A DNA stretch of 64,000 nucleotides from Siphonobacter sp. SORGH_AS_0500 (GTDB lineage: Bacteria; Bacteroidota; Bacteroidia; Cytophagales; Spirosomataceae), in assembly GCF_002838835.1 (NCBI RefSeq), contig NZ_NHPP01000011.1, forward strand, positions 62,001 through 126,000. The letters run 5' to 3'. The position numbers and the translations under genes are program-made. A model generated the notes under the pieces. The model was not told where the DNA came from, did no database searches, and was given only the letters and a program-made list of their open reading frames with translations. Of the stretch, positions 1-9,134 are shown in pieces. Position 1 is the stretch's first letter; every line of letters starts with the position of its first letter.

Positions 1-205
1 TTCTACCGGAGCCGTCCATTTACCTCGATTGCATCTAAAAACGGTTGGAGTAATGGATGGTGCAAAAGCAGGGGAATTCAATGGAAAGCGGAGCCGCGAC
101 GATTCTGGATCTACCGCTAAACCCTGCGAAAACTTTGAAGGAACTGAGATTAACCGCTCTGCGAATGACGTAGTGATTGGGTTAATGAGCATAACATTTG
201 ATTAG
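1..205 (+). pseudogene. Possible decayed 3' end of a larger gene (also mirrored at 18104-18308)
   Basis: Reading rightward, two frames carry protein-like text: frame 3 gives LDLPLNPAKTLKELRL and, shortly after, frame 2 gives NDVVIGLMSIT before a stop at 203-205. Joined, these look like the C-terminal end of a secreted carbohydrate-active or related Bacteroidota protein, but the join needs a frame change and in-frame stops lie upstream. I cannot name the family. It could equally be non-coding; the opposite strand is also open for about 70 codons. Confidence 0.25.
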
Positions 206-219
206 GGCTGAGTAACCAT

Positions 220-933
220 TCAAAACGGGTTCAGGTACTCGGACCACTGCATGGATTCCGGTAAGGGGCTGTTACTACATTCAATGTGAATGACCCGACG
301 TCGTTGCTGATTCGTTGTTCGGCTGGAGGCGTGTAGTAACAGGGGTTTCATGAACATAACGGCTCCTGCGGAAACCGAACAAACTGCTTCGGTTTCCTGA
401 GTCCAGTCAATGGTATCTGGCCGATAAATTCCTTTCAAATGCGAACCCGGAATTACTTTCAAGGCTCCGTTTTGCTCGTGAGTATCGTCCAGATGAATGC
501 GGATGGTGAAGTTGTTTTCCAGAATAGTCAGGGGCGGTTGTACCGCAAACTGGTTCTGTTTCACCGTCCAGGGGCCAAACCCTTTTTCCTCTACTTTCCG
601 ATCTACTGAAATCGTTAAATCCTGATGATAGGCAACAAACCAGTTGGATTGCTCGGGCTTATCAAAGTAAATGGATTTAACGATGAAAAAATCCTTACCG
701 AAAGTTTGTGTTACTAACGTCTTTAATTTTTCATTGAAAACGGTTGCCAGGGTTTCGGGAGCCTCTTTAAAAAACTGACGAATCGCAAATAAATCATTCG
801 TCTTACGAAATGTCGATTTATCGGTGTCTAACTCCGCAATTTGTTCTAAAAGCGTATGAATTTCCGAGGGTTCAAAAATCGGTTCAGTAACGGCAAAGCC
901 CTTATGGGCAATCTGTTTCTGTAAGGCATTCAT
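220..933 (-). CDS. Phytanoyl-CoA dioxygenase (PhyH) family protein, left-arm copy
   Basis: A 237-residue protein with the PhyH-type non-haem Fe(II)/2-oxoglutarate dioxygenase pattern: a metal-binding H-x-D in YHQDLTIS near residue 103, a distal His in LLHASS near residue 200, and a following Arg in RRVIHIE that would bind 2-oxoglutarate. The family hydroxylates small hydrophobic or secondary-metabolite substrates; the substrate here is unknown. It has no signal peptide, so it is probably cytoplasmic. It starts 8 bp after the stop of the GH3/beta-lactamase gene on the same strand, so the two are likely co-transcribed. An identical copy lies at 17376-18089 in the other arm of the palindrome. 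Confidence 0.9.
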   Translation of the reverse strand: MNALQKQIAHKGFAVTEPIFEPSEIHTLLEQIAELDTDKSTFRKTNDLFAIRQFFKEAPETLATVFNEKLKTLVTQTFGKDFFIVKSIYFDKPEQSNWFVAYHQDLTISVDRKVEEKGFGPWTVKQNQFAVQPPLTILENNFTIRIHLDDTHEQNGALKVIPGSHLKGIYRPDTIDWTQETEAVCSVSAGAVMFMKPLLLHASSRTTNQQRRRVIHIECSNSPLPESMQWSEYLNPF

Positions 934-941
934 ACGTTTTA

Positions 942-3900
942 TTATTTCTGCGAAAGCGTCGTTTTTTCGATGGCTTCGTAAGCCGCATCCATAATCCGCC
1001 GACGGATGCGAAGGCTGGTAATGAGGTTATTGTTCGCATTAGGATGCACCCGATTGGAGAGAAATATAACGACTAGTTCCTGAGCCGGATCAGCCCAAAC
1101 GAGTGTACCCGTAAAACCGGAGTGTCCGAAACTGCGATTGGATGCGTACGAAGAAATATAGGCATTCCCATTCCCATCGGGGTTTCGATCCCAGCCTAGG
1201 CCACGGTAACTGCGTAGGGTATAGTTGTAGGAAAACATTGGAACCGTGTTGGGCAGGAAATAGCGGCGACCTCCGTAATACCCATTTTGCAGGTTCATCT
1301 GCATCAAAATGGCGAGATCATTGGCGGTACTGAACAAACCCGCGTGACCGGAAACACCGCCCTGAATGGCGGCATTCTGATCGTGAACGGTGCCGCGAAG
1401 AAGCGTCTCTCGAAAAACCCGATCATCTTCGGTTGGAGCAATTTTCCAGTCAATGACTCCGTGCATCAACGGACTGAAGAGGGTATTATACATGCCCAGC
1501 GGCTCGTAAAAATTCTGCTGTACAAATGCATCAAGGGGCTGATTAGAAATTTTTTCAACCAGACGACGCAGCATAATCAGGCCCAAATCCGAGTAAATGT
1601 ATTTGTATCGACCACTGCGATCCCGCTGGGTAGTCATGGGGCTTTGTACAACCCATTTCCAGACGGAATCAATGGTGGCGGGTTTGGTCCACAAGTCGCG
1701 GGCAACCATTAAGGTATAGTTCAGCGTATCAACCCGTAAATCAAAATCAGGACTAAAAATGCCTTCGGGTTTCGTTTTTTCCCAGAAAGGTAAATACGCC
1801 AGCAAGCCTGACTGGTGCATTAATACGTCGCGAACGATGAGGTTTTCTTTTGTCGTCCCTTTCAAATCAGGCAGGTAATACGAAAGTTTTTGATTTAAGT
1901 CCAGATCCCCGTTTTCGTTCAGCAGCATAAGGGCTTGCAGGGTTGCCGCCACTTTAGTGACGGACGCGAGATCGTATAGCGTGGTGTCTCGCACGGGTTC
2001 GAACGGCGTGAGAGCGTAGGTGAGTTTTCCGTAATTTTTTTCCCAAACGACCCGGCCTTTTCGAGCGATCACCACCTGCCCGCCGGGAAAAGCCCCCTTT
2101 CGGATGGACTCGTTCATAATGTTATCTATCGTCTGAAGCTTGCCACTATTCATGCCTACCTCCTCCGGTAGGCCATAGGTAAGTCGACCGATAGCCTGCG
2201 TCGTTAATCCATGCCCAACCGGGAAAAGTCCTTCCACCGAAACGGGTAACTTACCCAGGGCGGGTAAAGCTCCGAACACTACTTCTGCGGTGGCTTTCTG
2301 AGCGAAGGGATCGCCTTCATAACCGCAGAGTAAGGTAGGCACTTCCGGGAAATTTTTCAGGCTGTAAGGGTTACCAAACGCACAAACTATAACCTGATTA
2401 CCTCGCTTGACTAGTTTCTTCACAAAGTCAACAGAAGCCCAGGATACGCCGTAATTCTGAGCTACTTTCTGCCGCATTTCGTGCAAACTCACAATCACAA
2501 CCTCACTGGAATCAAGCTTGCTAAGCATTTCGGCGTAAAAACGTTCGTCGGTTTTGGTGCCATTGGTATAACACTTCACGTTGGCGTATTTACGTAAGGT
2601 ATTCTGAAAAACGTTGTTTTCGCTTTCACCCACCGCAACCGCACTAATTTTTAAAGTATCTAACTGAACCAGCGGTACCAGCTTTCGGTCATTTTTAACC
2701 AGCGTGATGGCATTTTCGTACAAGCGTTCCCGTAGGGCTTCCGACTGCGGCGTTTTCAATTCCTTCACCAGGTTTTTGTCCACAGGAATGGTCTGGAAAG
2801 GAACGAGTCCGGCATTGTATTTGGCGTAAAGAATTTTCTGAACGCGGCGATTAATCTCGTCTTCCGTAATCTGTCCGCTGGTAATAGCCTGCTTGATTTT
2901 CACAATGGAAGCACCCACACTTTCTGGTTGTAACAAAAGATCATTACCCGCCAGTAGGGCCTGTAAATTGGCATCGGGAGCTGGTTTCCCTTTCGTAACA
3001 CCCCGCATGTTCATGGCATCGGTAACGACTAAGCCATTGAATTTGAGCTGATTTTTCAGTAAATCAGTTACAATAGGAGCAGAGAGCGTAGAAGCAATAG
3101 GCCGGGATTCATACGCTGGAACTTCCAGGTGAGCTACCAGAATGCTGGCAACCCCATCGTCAATCAAAGCTTTAAAAGGCGGTAATTCAAACTGATTCAG
3201 ACGAGTCTGATCGTGCCCAACCTTGGGTAAGGTGCGGTGCGAATCGGTCTGCGTATCGCCGTGACCAGGAAAGTGTTTGGCACAGGCCAGTACACCTGCC
3301 GCTTGCAATCCCCGGGCATACGCTTTCCCTTTTTCGGCAACGTTATTCGGATCTTCTCCGAAGGAACGATACCCGATAATCGGATTAAGGGGGTTAGAAT
3401 TTACATCTACCACCGGAGCAAAATTCATCTGAACGCCAATGCGTTTGCACTGACGCCCAATTTCCATGCCCATGTCATAGATCAGGTTATTATCCTGAAT
3501 TGCTCCGAGCGTCATCTGGTGCGGAAAAGAGGTGCCCAGAGCTAATCGCATGCCCAGCCCATTCTCAGCATCCAGAGAGACCAGTAGGGGTACTTTAGAA
3601 AGGTTTTGGTAACGATTGCTCAGCTCCGCCTGCGAGTAAGGATCGCCCTGAAAGAAAATGACGCCACCGATATGATAAGCCTTAATCAATCGATCGATGC
3701 TGGCATAATACGATTCATAACGATTGGAGTAAGTCCCAATCACAAAAAACTGGCCGATTTTTTCGTCCAGGTTCATGCCGGCAAGCGTACTGTCTACCCA
3801 CAACTGTGCCGCAGAAACTTTGGTGACATCCGCGTTTGAGCGAACTTCATGGGTAGAGTCGGCAAGCATTACTTCACTAAAACTAGAGGTATCTATCGGA

Positions 3901-3977
3901 GATTTCCAGGCTGTCAGAGCCAGCAGGCCACACATTCCCAGAAAAACTAACTTATTCTTCAACATCCTGATCATCAA
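942..3977 (-). CDS. GH3 beta-N-acetylglucosaminidase (NagZ-like) fused to a beta-lactamase-like serine hydrolase, left-arm copy
   Basis: This 1011-residue secreted protein joins two enzymes. Residues about 55-400 are a NagZ-like GH3 domain: the signature KHFPGHGDTQTDSH sits near residue 232 and the catalytic Asp in VTDAMNM near 318. After a C-terminal GH3-type domain, residues about 610-1000 are a class C beta-lactamase/PBP-type serine hydrolase with SVTK (SxxK) near 670, YSD near 794 and a GHSG motif near 949. The N terminus is a hydrophobic signal sequence; the start may be Met1, Met2 or Met5. The fusion suggests cell-wall (muropeptide) processing outside the cytoplasm, by family inference. 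It is upstream of the PhyH gene in one transcription unit and divergent from mutL. The mirror copy is at 14332-17367. Confidence 0.9.
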   Translation of the reverse strand: MMIRMLKNKLVFLGMCGLLALTAWKSPIDTSSFSEVMLADSTHEVRSNADVTKVSAAQLWVDSTLAGMNLDEKIGQFFVIGTYSNRYESYYASIDRLIKAYHIGGVIFFQGDPYSQAELSNRYQNLSKVPLLVSLDAENGLGMRLALGTSFPHQMTLGAIQDNNLIYDMGMEIGRQCKRIGVQMNFAPVVDVNSNPLNPIIGYRSFGEDPNNVAEKGKAYARGLQAAGVLACAKHFPGHGDTQTDSHRTLPKVGHDQTRLNQFELPPFKALIDDGVASILVAHLEVPAYESRPIASTLSAPIVTDLLKNQLKFNGLVVTDAMNMRGVTKGKPAPDANLQALLAGNDLLLQPESVGASIVKIKQAITSGQITEDEINRRVQKILYAKYNAGLVPFQTIPVDKNLVKELKTPQSEALRERLYENAITLVKNDRKLVPLVQLDTLKISAVAVGESENNVFQNTLRKYANVKCYTNGTKTDERFYAEMLSKLDSSEVVIVSLHEMRQKVAQNYGVSWASVDFVKKLVKRGNQVIVCAFGNPYSLKNFPEVPTLLCGYEGDPFAQKATAEVVFGALPALGKLPVSVEGLFPVGHGLTTQAIGRLTYGLPEEVGMNSGKLQTIDNIMNESIRKGAFPGGQVVIARKGRVVWEKNYGKLTYALTPFEPVRDTTLYDLASVTKVAATLQALMLLNENGDLDLNQKLSYYLPDLKGTTKENLIVRDVLMHQSGLLAYLPFWEKTKPEGIFSPDFDLRVDTLNYTLMVARDLWTKPATIDSVWKWVVQSPMTTQRDRSGRYKYIYSDLGLIMLRRLVEKISNQPLDAFVQQNFYEPLGMYNTLFSPLMHGVIDWKIAPTEDDRVFRETLLRGTVHDQNAAIQGGVSGHAGLFSTANDLAILMQMNLQNGYYGGRRYFLPNTVPMFSYNYTLRSYRGLGWDRNPDGNGNAYISSYASNRSFGHSGFTGTLVWADPAQELVVIFLSNRVHPNANNNLITSLRIRRRIMDAAYEAIEKTTLSQK

Positions 3978-4183
3978 TACGTACTACGAGAACGCGAAAT
4001 TATCTCTAAACAATTGCATCAAAACATATATATTTAAAAAAATAGGCTCGCTTTTCCGGGGGATTTGGGCGAAATTCGCGTTCCTACATTATCCAACACG
4101 CCCGGTTTAGAATTTATTCAGATTCTTACCGAAGAAATAAGTTTAAATCGGAATTCGTTTTTATAGACTCCGAACACACTTTC

Positions 4184-6245
4184 ATGCAAGATATTATTCA
4201 ACTCCTACCCGACTCCATTGCGAATCAGATTGCGGCTGGCGAGGTCGTTCAGCGACCGGCTTCGGTGGTGAAGGAGTTGCTTGAAAATTCCATTGATGCC
4301 CAGGGTACGCAGATTCAACTGCTGGTAAAAGACGCAGGGCGAACGCTGATTCAGGTCATTGATAACGGGCTTGGCATGTCAGAAACCGATGCCCGTATGT
4401 GTTTTGAGCGACATGCGACTTCTAAAATTCGCACGGCTGAAGACCTTTTCAAAATTCGTACCATGGGTTTTCGCGGTGAAGCTATGGCTTCCATCGCTGC
4501 CGTGGCTCAGGTAGAGTTACGGACGCGTCGGGAAGCCGACGAATTGGGAACACACCTGAAAATTGAAGCTTCTGAACTCAAACTTCATGAACTGCCAAAC
4601 GCTGACGGGGACGAATATTTGCGTAAAGAATTTATTTTTTAACGTTCCAGCTCGACGTAACTTTCTGAAATCCAATCCTGTTGAAATGCGTCATATTCTC
4701 GACGAATTTCAACGCGTAGCTCTTTCGTACCCTGATGTAACATTTACGCTGCATCACGGCGAAACGGAAGTGTATAACTTACCTGCCGGGAAAATGTCCC
4801 GACGGATTGTTGATTTATTCGGAAAGAATTACCGTGAGCAACTGGCCGATACCCGCGAAGAAACACCCTTTGTGAAGGTGAGCGGATTTATTGGTAAGCC
4901 TGAGTTTGCCAAAAAGGTGAGGGGAGAGCAGTTTTTCTTCGTGAACCAGCGGTTCATCCGTCATGCTTATTTACACCACGCCGTTCTGAGTGGTTTTGAA
5001 GGACTGATTCCCGATGGAAGCCATCCGTTTTATGTTTTAAATATTGAAATCGATCCGGCCCATATTGATATTAACGTTCACCCCACAAAAACAGAAATTA
5101 AGTTTGATGATGAACGTTCGGTCTATGCCATCGTTCGGGCGGCGGTCAAACGGGCGACGGGAGTGTACGGACTTGCTCCAGCAATTGATTTCGAGATGGA
5201 CGTAAATTTGCTGAGCCCGGCAAAGTCACTTTCGTTTGAGAAAAAAGATTACGCCGTTCATTTCGAAGCCTCTGCTAATGAAAATCGGAAGGTAACTGAC
5301 GAGGAAAATGAGCATTCTCCCCGTGATACCTACCACGCTCGATCGGCGGCTCCGAAGCGGAATATTAACAGTTGGGAAAAGCTATTTGAAGGACTGGAAG
5401 GCCCGGTCAAAAATGAACGTCACAGTATTTTTGACCTTCCCGAAGAGGTATTACCTACGGTGAAACCTTTCACGCCGCCCGTTTCCGAAGAAGCAGAAAC
5501 ATTGCCAGCGACGTCGAGCATTACCTTTCAGAGTAAAGCTAATCGCATCCAGACGGAGGAAACTTTTCCGGAAGAATCGCCTACGCCAGAATCTGAACCG
5601 CAGGAAACGGTTAGCTTAGGACAGACGTTTAGTTCGAAAGCCATTCCATCCAAAGCATCAGCGAAACCTTCTTTGCTGGATTACGAACGAATGCTGTTTC
5701 AGGTACATAACCGTTACGTACTCTCGCAGGTAAAGTCAGGATTAATGGTCATTGATCAGAAAGCGGCTTATGAACGCATTCTGTACGATAAATACCGGGT
5801 TTCGCTGGATAAACGTAATGCGGCCTCCCAGCAGCTATTGTTCCCGAAAACGGTTAGTCTAAATCCCGTTGATTTTCAGTTGGTGCTTGAAATTGAGCAC
5901 GAGATTAAAGCATTGGGTTTTGACTTTGCGGAGATTGGTAAAGATGCTTTTATTCTTTATGGCATTCCGGCGGATGTCACGGATGAAAACGAAGAGGACT
6001 TATTCGAAGGACTGTTGTCTCAGTTTCGTCAGCATTACTCAGAATTGAAATTGGATCGCCCCGAAGCATTGGCTCGTTCGTTTGCCAAACGTTCGGCGGC
6101 TCGTTACTTAACCCGACTATCAGCGGAAGAAATGAGTGCTCTGGTTGATCAGTTATTTGCATCTAGTAATCCGTCTTACACACCCAGCGGCGACCCTACT
6201 TTTACGATTTTAGGCTTGGATAAAATCGCGGGATTATTACGGTAA
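4184..6245 (+). pseudogene. mutL: DNA mismatch repair protein MutL, frameshifted, left-arm copy
   Basis: The reading frame from 4184 encodes the MutL GHKL ATPase start ([24 protein letters not shown]) but runs into a stop at 4642. From about 4593 the +1 frame continues the family sequence ([19 protein letters not shown]) to 6245. The break lies near 4592, between HE and CQ, and is a net +1 (one extra base, or two missing). Corrected, the protein would be about 686 residues. The C-terminal domain has DQKAAYER in place of the DQHAxxER endonuclease motif and TPSGDP in place of CPHGRP, so the canonical metal site is degenerate. A terminator follows directly. The mirrored copy at 12064-14125 has the same break. 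Whether this is a real mutation or a sequencing error is not decidable here. Confidence 0.92.
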
Positions 6246-6268
6246 TACATTGCCTGTCAAATATTTAC

Positions 6269-6300
6269 AAAAGACCTCTTTTGGCAAAGAGGTCTTTTTT
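6269..6300 (+). terminator. Rho-independent terminator after mutL
   Basis: A stem GACCTCTTT / AAAGAGGTC with a TGGC loop is followed by a run of T. It lies 24 bp after the mutL stop. The mirror copy is at 12009-12040. Confidence 0.9.
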
Positions 6301-6345
6301 TAGGTATATGTAAAAGGTTAAAAGTCCGAAGAGCAGTTTCTGTGA

Positions 6346-6520
6346 ACAATGTAGAGACGCGATGAAGTCGCGTCTAGGTAAGAGGTGATTTTTAGTAGTA
6401 GCTAACTCCACCACCCAAATGTTGATCCGCGACGCAATTGTGGATGCTGGAAAAAGTGTTTTTAACGCTTTAGCGTCGCAGACGCTATTTCCAAAATCCG
6501 CGTTGAAAACGCGGGCTAAC
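6346..6520. repeat. Cluster of intergenic palindromic modules
   Basis: Three palindromes follow each other in non-coding sequence: AGACGCGA-TGAAG-TCGCGTCT near 6354, AGCGTCGCAGACGCT near 6470, and CCGCGTT-GA-AAACGCGG near 6498. The AGCGTC/GACGCT and CCGCGTTTTxAACG modules recur at 30955-31035, so they form a dispersed family. No protein-coding signal is visible here. Mirror copy at about 11789-11963. Confidence 0.6.
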
Positions 6521-6545
6521 ACTAACTATTTCTAAAACTCACAAA

Positions 6546-6600
6546 CCCCAGCAGGGTTGAACTCATGTATTAGCCCCGGGTGACAACCCGGGGATGGCTA
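6546..6600. repeat. REP-like double hairpin, same family as the elements flanking the IS200-like transposase
   Basis: Hairpin A (AACCC-CAGCA-GGGTT) is followed 14 bp later by hairpin B (CCCCGGG-TGACAA-CCCGGGG). This is the same order and spacing class as the pair at 20037-20126 (GACCCC-AGC-GGGGTC, then CCCCGGG-TGCTAA-CCCGGGG) and its inverse at 19299-19388. Mirror copy at 11709-11763. Confidence 0.75.
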
Positions 6601-6612
6601 TGTATTAACTCC

Positions 6613-6658
6613 GGTCTGGATGGACCCGGTCTGGATGGACCCGTCTGGATGATAACCC
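6613..6658. repeat. Short tandem repeat of a self-complementary 15-mer
   Basis: Two exact units GGTCTGGATGGACCC (6613-6627, 6628-6642) and a degenerate third (to 6658) lie in tandem just beyond the REP-like element. Each unit can form a GGTC/GACC mini-hairpin. Mirror copy at 11651-11696. Confidence 0.8.
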
Positions 6659-6739
6659 AGAGCAGAGCATTTTGATGATAATAATCTGCGAAATTCTCAG
6701 AAGTAAGTCTTACAAAGAAAATAGGAAACATTAAATCTT

Positions 6740-6777
6740 ATTATTTGCAACCATGTTGCAAATAATGAATATATTTG
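6740..6777 (+). promoter_or_regulatory. Operator-like inverted repeat overlapping a Bacteroidota-type promoter
   Basis: Perfect 12-bp arms ATTATTTGCAAC / GTTGCAAATAAT around CAT occupy 6740-6766. The left arm contains a TTTG (6744-6747) and a TATATTTG matching the -7 consensus TAnnTTTG lies at 6770-6777, 22 bp further on, slightly longer than the usual spacing. The lipoprotein gene starts at 6836. A DNA-binding protein on this site would block the promoter. The binding factor is unknown. Mirror copy at 11532-11569. Confidence 0.6.
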
Positions 6778-6835
6778 TCTTCAGAATTGAGAAGCAACTC
6801 CAGAAGGCTGGAGCATCTGTAAAAATGACAAAGGC

Positions 6836-7378
6836 ATGAAACGTACGTATTGGCTTTATCTTCCTTTAGTGGCACTGGTCACTTTATCTTCCTGTAAAAA
6901 AGATAACAAAGATCCAGAACCCGATGAAAATGAGTTGATTACTACTGTAGAATTAACGCTAAAGGCAGGTAATGAAACAGCAAAGGTATTTACCTGGAAT
7001 GATCCCGATGGTGATGGTGGTAATGCTCCGGTTATTACTCCCATCAGTTTAGATAAGGGCAAAACCTATACCTATTCGCTGCGATTCCTGGATGAATCAA
7101 AATCACCGATAGAAGATATTACTGAAGAAATTCAGGAGAAAAAAGATGAACACCTGGTGATTTTTACACCTACACCCTCCAGCTTATTAACGGTTACGAT
7201 TACCGATAAAGACAGCAAAAACCTGAATGTCGGTTTAGCCGGAACGATTCAGACGCAGTCTTCTGCTGGTACTGGAAAACTAAAGATACAATTGCGTCAC
7301 CAACCCGGAACTAAAGACGGCACTGCTACGCCAGGTTCGGATGATGCAAATATTGATTTTGATGTGGAAATCAAATAA
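6836..7378 (+). CDS. Small Asp/Glu-rich lipoprotein of unknown function, left-arm copy
   Basis: A 180-residue protein beginning with a lipoprotein signal (hydrophobic stretch then LSSC at about residue 20) and a charged linker KKDNKDPEPDENE. The mature part looks like an all-beta domain with DPDGDGGNAP and a later ITEEIQEKKDEH segment. I have seen this general layout in Bacteroidota lipoproteins encoded near TonB receptors, but none is adjacent here and I assign no function. It is expressed from the promoter/operator at 6740-6777 and ends at a terminator, so it appears monocistronic. Mirror copy at 10931-11473. Confidence 0.85.
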   Translation: MKRTYWLYLPLVALVTLSSCKKDNKDPEPDENELITTVELTLKAGNETAKVFTWNDPDGDGGNAPVITPISLDKGKTYTYSLRFLDESKSPIEDITEEIQEKKDEHLVIFTPTPSSLLTVTITDKDSKNLNVGLAGTIQTQSSAGTGKLKIQLRHQPGTKDGTATPGSDDANIDFDVEIK

Positions 7379-7426
7379 TCAGAATGATTGGCACGAACCC
7401 TGAAGGTTCTGATTAAAAACGCTAGA

Positions 7427-7458
7427 AACAGTGGCTTCTCTGGGGCCGCTGTTTTTTT
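7427..7458 (+). terminator. Rho-independent terminator after the lipoprotein gene
   Basis: Stem AACAGTGGC / GCCGCTGTT (one G-U wobble) is followed by seven T. Mirror copy at 10851-10882. Confidence 0.85.
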
Positions 7459-7490
7459 GTTTCGAAGCGTATTCATTAACCGTCAAAACG

Positions 7491-7498
7491 TACCTTTG
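7491..7498 (+). promoter_or_regulatory. Bacteroidota -7 element upstream of ubiE
   Basis: TACCTTTG matches TAnnTTTG exactly, 48 bp before the annotated GTG start. I see no convincing -33 box at the right distance. Mirror copy at 10811-10818. Confidence 0.5.
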
Positions 7499-7545
7499 TC
7501 GAACTTTCTTGTTGAATAGATCGTATACTTTTAGTACCGAAGCCT

Positions 7546-8301
7546 GTGATTTTCAGGCTCTATAAAATTTTGACTGACGTGGTCTTACCGTATAAAGAAG
7601 AACAGAATAGCAGTAAAAAGGAACAGGTTGCCAAAATGTTCGATAACATTTCGCACCGCTATGATTTCCTGAATCACTTTCTGAGCATGGGTATTGATAT
7701 TCTCTGGCGGAAAAAAGCAATTCGCTTATTGAAAGCCGAGAAACCTCAAACCATTCTTGATATTGCGACCGGAACGGGTGATTTTGCTCTGGAGGCTCTG
7801 GCTCTGAAGCCTAAAAAAATTATCGGTGTTGATATTTCGGAAGGAATGTTGGCTCATGGCCGTGAGAAGATCAAGAAGATGGGGCTTGAAGGAATCATTG
7901 AGTTGCAGAAGGGCGATTCAGAAAAGCTTCCCTTCTCGGACAATTCCTTTGATGCGGTGATCGTTTCATTCGGAGTACGGAATTTCGAGAATCTTGAAAA
8001 AGGCCTGACGGACATGAACCGCGTGTTAAAACCGGGCGGAACCTGCGTGGTTCTGGAGTTTTCTAAACCCCGTGGTTTTTTCTTTAAGCATTTGTATAGT
8101 TTTTATTCCAACCGTATTCTGCCGGTAATTGGCTCCTGGTTTTCCAAAGACAATTCAGCGTATACGTATTTACCCGAGTCTGTTCAGGCTTTTCCCGATG
8201 GCGATGATTTCCTGGCCGTTTACAAAAAGGCAGGGTTTAGTCAGACCCGGGCGATTCCATTAACCTTCGGCATCAGTTCCATTTATATCGGTAAGAAATA
8301 G
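7546..8301 (+). CDS. ubiE: Demethylmenaquinone methyltransferase UbiE/MenG, left-arm copy
   Basis: A class I SAM-dependent methyltransferase with the UbiE family signatures: KEQVAKMFDNISHRYDFLNH near the N terminus, the SAM-binding loop DIATGTGDFA near residue 72, VSFGVRNFENL, and the typical end GISSIYIGKK. It performs the last C-methylation of menaquinone in respiratory quinone synthesis. The frame opens with GTG at 7546; a TTG eight codons on (giving TDVVLPYKEEQ) is a plausible alternative because homologues tend to start near there. The porT-like gene follows 6 bp after the stop, an arrangement common in Bacteroidota, so the two are one operon. Mirror copy at 10008-10763. Confidence 0.95.
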   Translation: MIFRLYKILTDVVLPYKEEQNSSKKEQVAKMFDNISHRYDFLNHFLSMGIDILWRKKAIRLLKAEKPQTILDIATGTGDFALEALALKPKKIIGVDISEGMLAHGREKIKKMGLEGIIELQKGDSEKLPFSDNSFDAVIVSFGVRNFENLEKGLTDMNRVLKPGGTCVVLEFSKPRGFFFKHLYSFYSNRILPVIGSWFSKDNSAYTYLPESVQAFPDGDDFLAVYKKAGFSQTRAIPLTFGISSIYIGKK

Positions 8302-8307
8302 TAACGT

Positions 8308-9111
8308 ATGAAGCGTAAGCTACAAGCGAATAACTTTTTGAAGTCAACAGATGTCCAATCTGTGGTTTTATACATCAGTAAAGCCGTACCCAATCCTCAG
8401 AAGCTTCCGCTCTGGATTGCTCTGCTGGGGTGTACGCTAATGGTTCAGAAAACCTTCGCTCAGAATACGCTTTACAAGCGGAAGCACCTGGAGTTTTATG
8501 ACGACAAAATGGTGCATTACGGTTTCTTTTTTGGCGTACCGAATACACGTTTTCAAATTAAACATAACGAGGCCTATAATAGCCCTCCTCAGGATTCAAT
8601 CCGTTCGATGAATACACCCAACTCGATTGGCTTTCGAATGGGTTTCCTGATGAACGTTTACATGAGCCCCCGGCTGGATTTTCGTTTTTCACCCTTAACG
8701 ATTTCCATTTACAGCCGTCCGGTTGACTATACGTTTGTTAGTGGGAAGGAACAGGAACTCATTCGGGAATCGACTTGGGTTGAGTTTCCGTTTATGTTAA
8801 AGTATAAATCCATTCGTCGGGGGAATACACGAATGTATGCGGTAGCCGGGTTTCGGGCGGGGCTGGAAGCCAACGTGCGGAGAAGACAGAATATAAATCG
8901 GGGTAATGGACAAATGTCAACGAAGTCGGCTGATTTTGCTGTGGAATATGGAGTAGGGTTGGAACGCTTTTTCGAATACTTCAAATTTACGCCGGAGTTA
9001 CATTTCTCGCATGGCATTGCCAATATGATTCAGCCCAGTAATTCCATTTATAACGCCGGAATCCGCCGCATGACTACGCATACCGTAACACTTTACCTGA
9101 TGTTCGAATAA
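8308..9111 (+). CDS. porT: PorT-family outer-membrane protein of the type IX secretion system, left-arm copy
   Basis: A 267-residue beta-barrel protein. A long N-terminal extension precedes a signal peptide whose likely cleavage follows TFAQ at about residue 51. The mature part has KMVHYGFFFGVPNTRFQI, typical of PorT, and alternating aromatic strands ending in a terminal Phe-Glu, as in outer-membrane barrels. PorT is required for T9SS secretion and gliding in Bacteroidota; the GldJ-like protein elsewhere in this window fits that system. The real start may lie downstream of Met1, since the first 30 residues are not conserved-looking. A terminator follows 23 bp after the stop, and that terminator is the axis of the giant palindrome. 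Mirror copy at 9198-10001. Confidence 0.8.
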   Translation: MKRKLQANNFLKSTDVQSVVLYISKAVPNPQKLPLWIALLGCTLMVQKTFAQNTLYKRKHLEFYDDKMVHYGFFFGVPNTRFQIKHNEAYNSPPQDSIRSMNTPNSIGFRMGFLMNVYMSPRLDFRFSPLTISIYSRPVDYTFVSGKEQELIRESTWVEFPFMLKYKSIRRGNTRMYAVAGFRAGLEANVRRRQNINRGNGQMSTKSADFAVEYGVGLERFFEYFKFTPELHFSHGIANMIQPSNSIYNAGIRRMTTHTVTLYLMFE

Positions 9112-9134
9112 GAGCTGTTAGAAAAAAGCCATAT

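Noticed and set aside
1142-1712. Plus-strand frames inside the GH3/beta-lactamase gene, and similar antisense frames in uvrA, mfd, TonB receptor and mutL
   Set aside because: They are opposite-strand shadows of strongly coding sequence without family resemblance.
6613-6658. CRISPR array
   Set aside because: The repeats are adjacent 15-mers without spacers; no cas gene is in the window.
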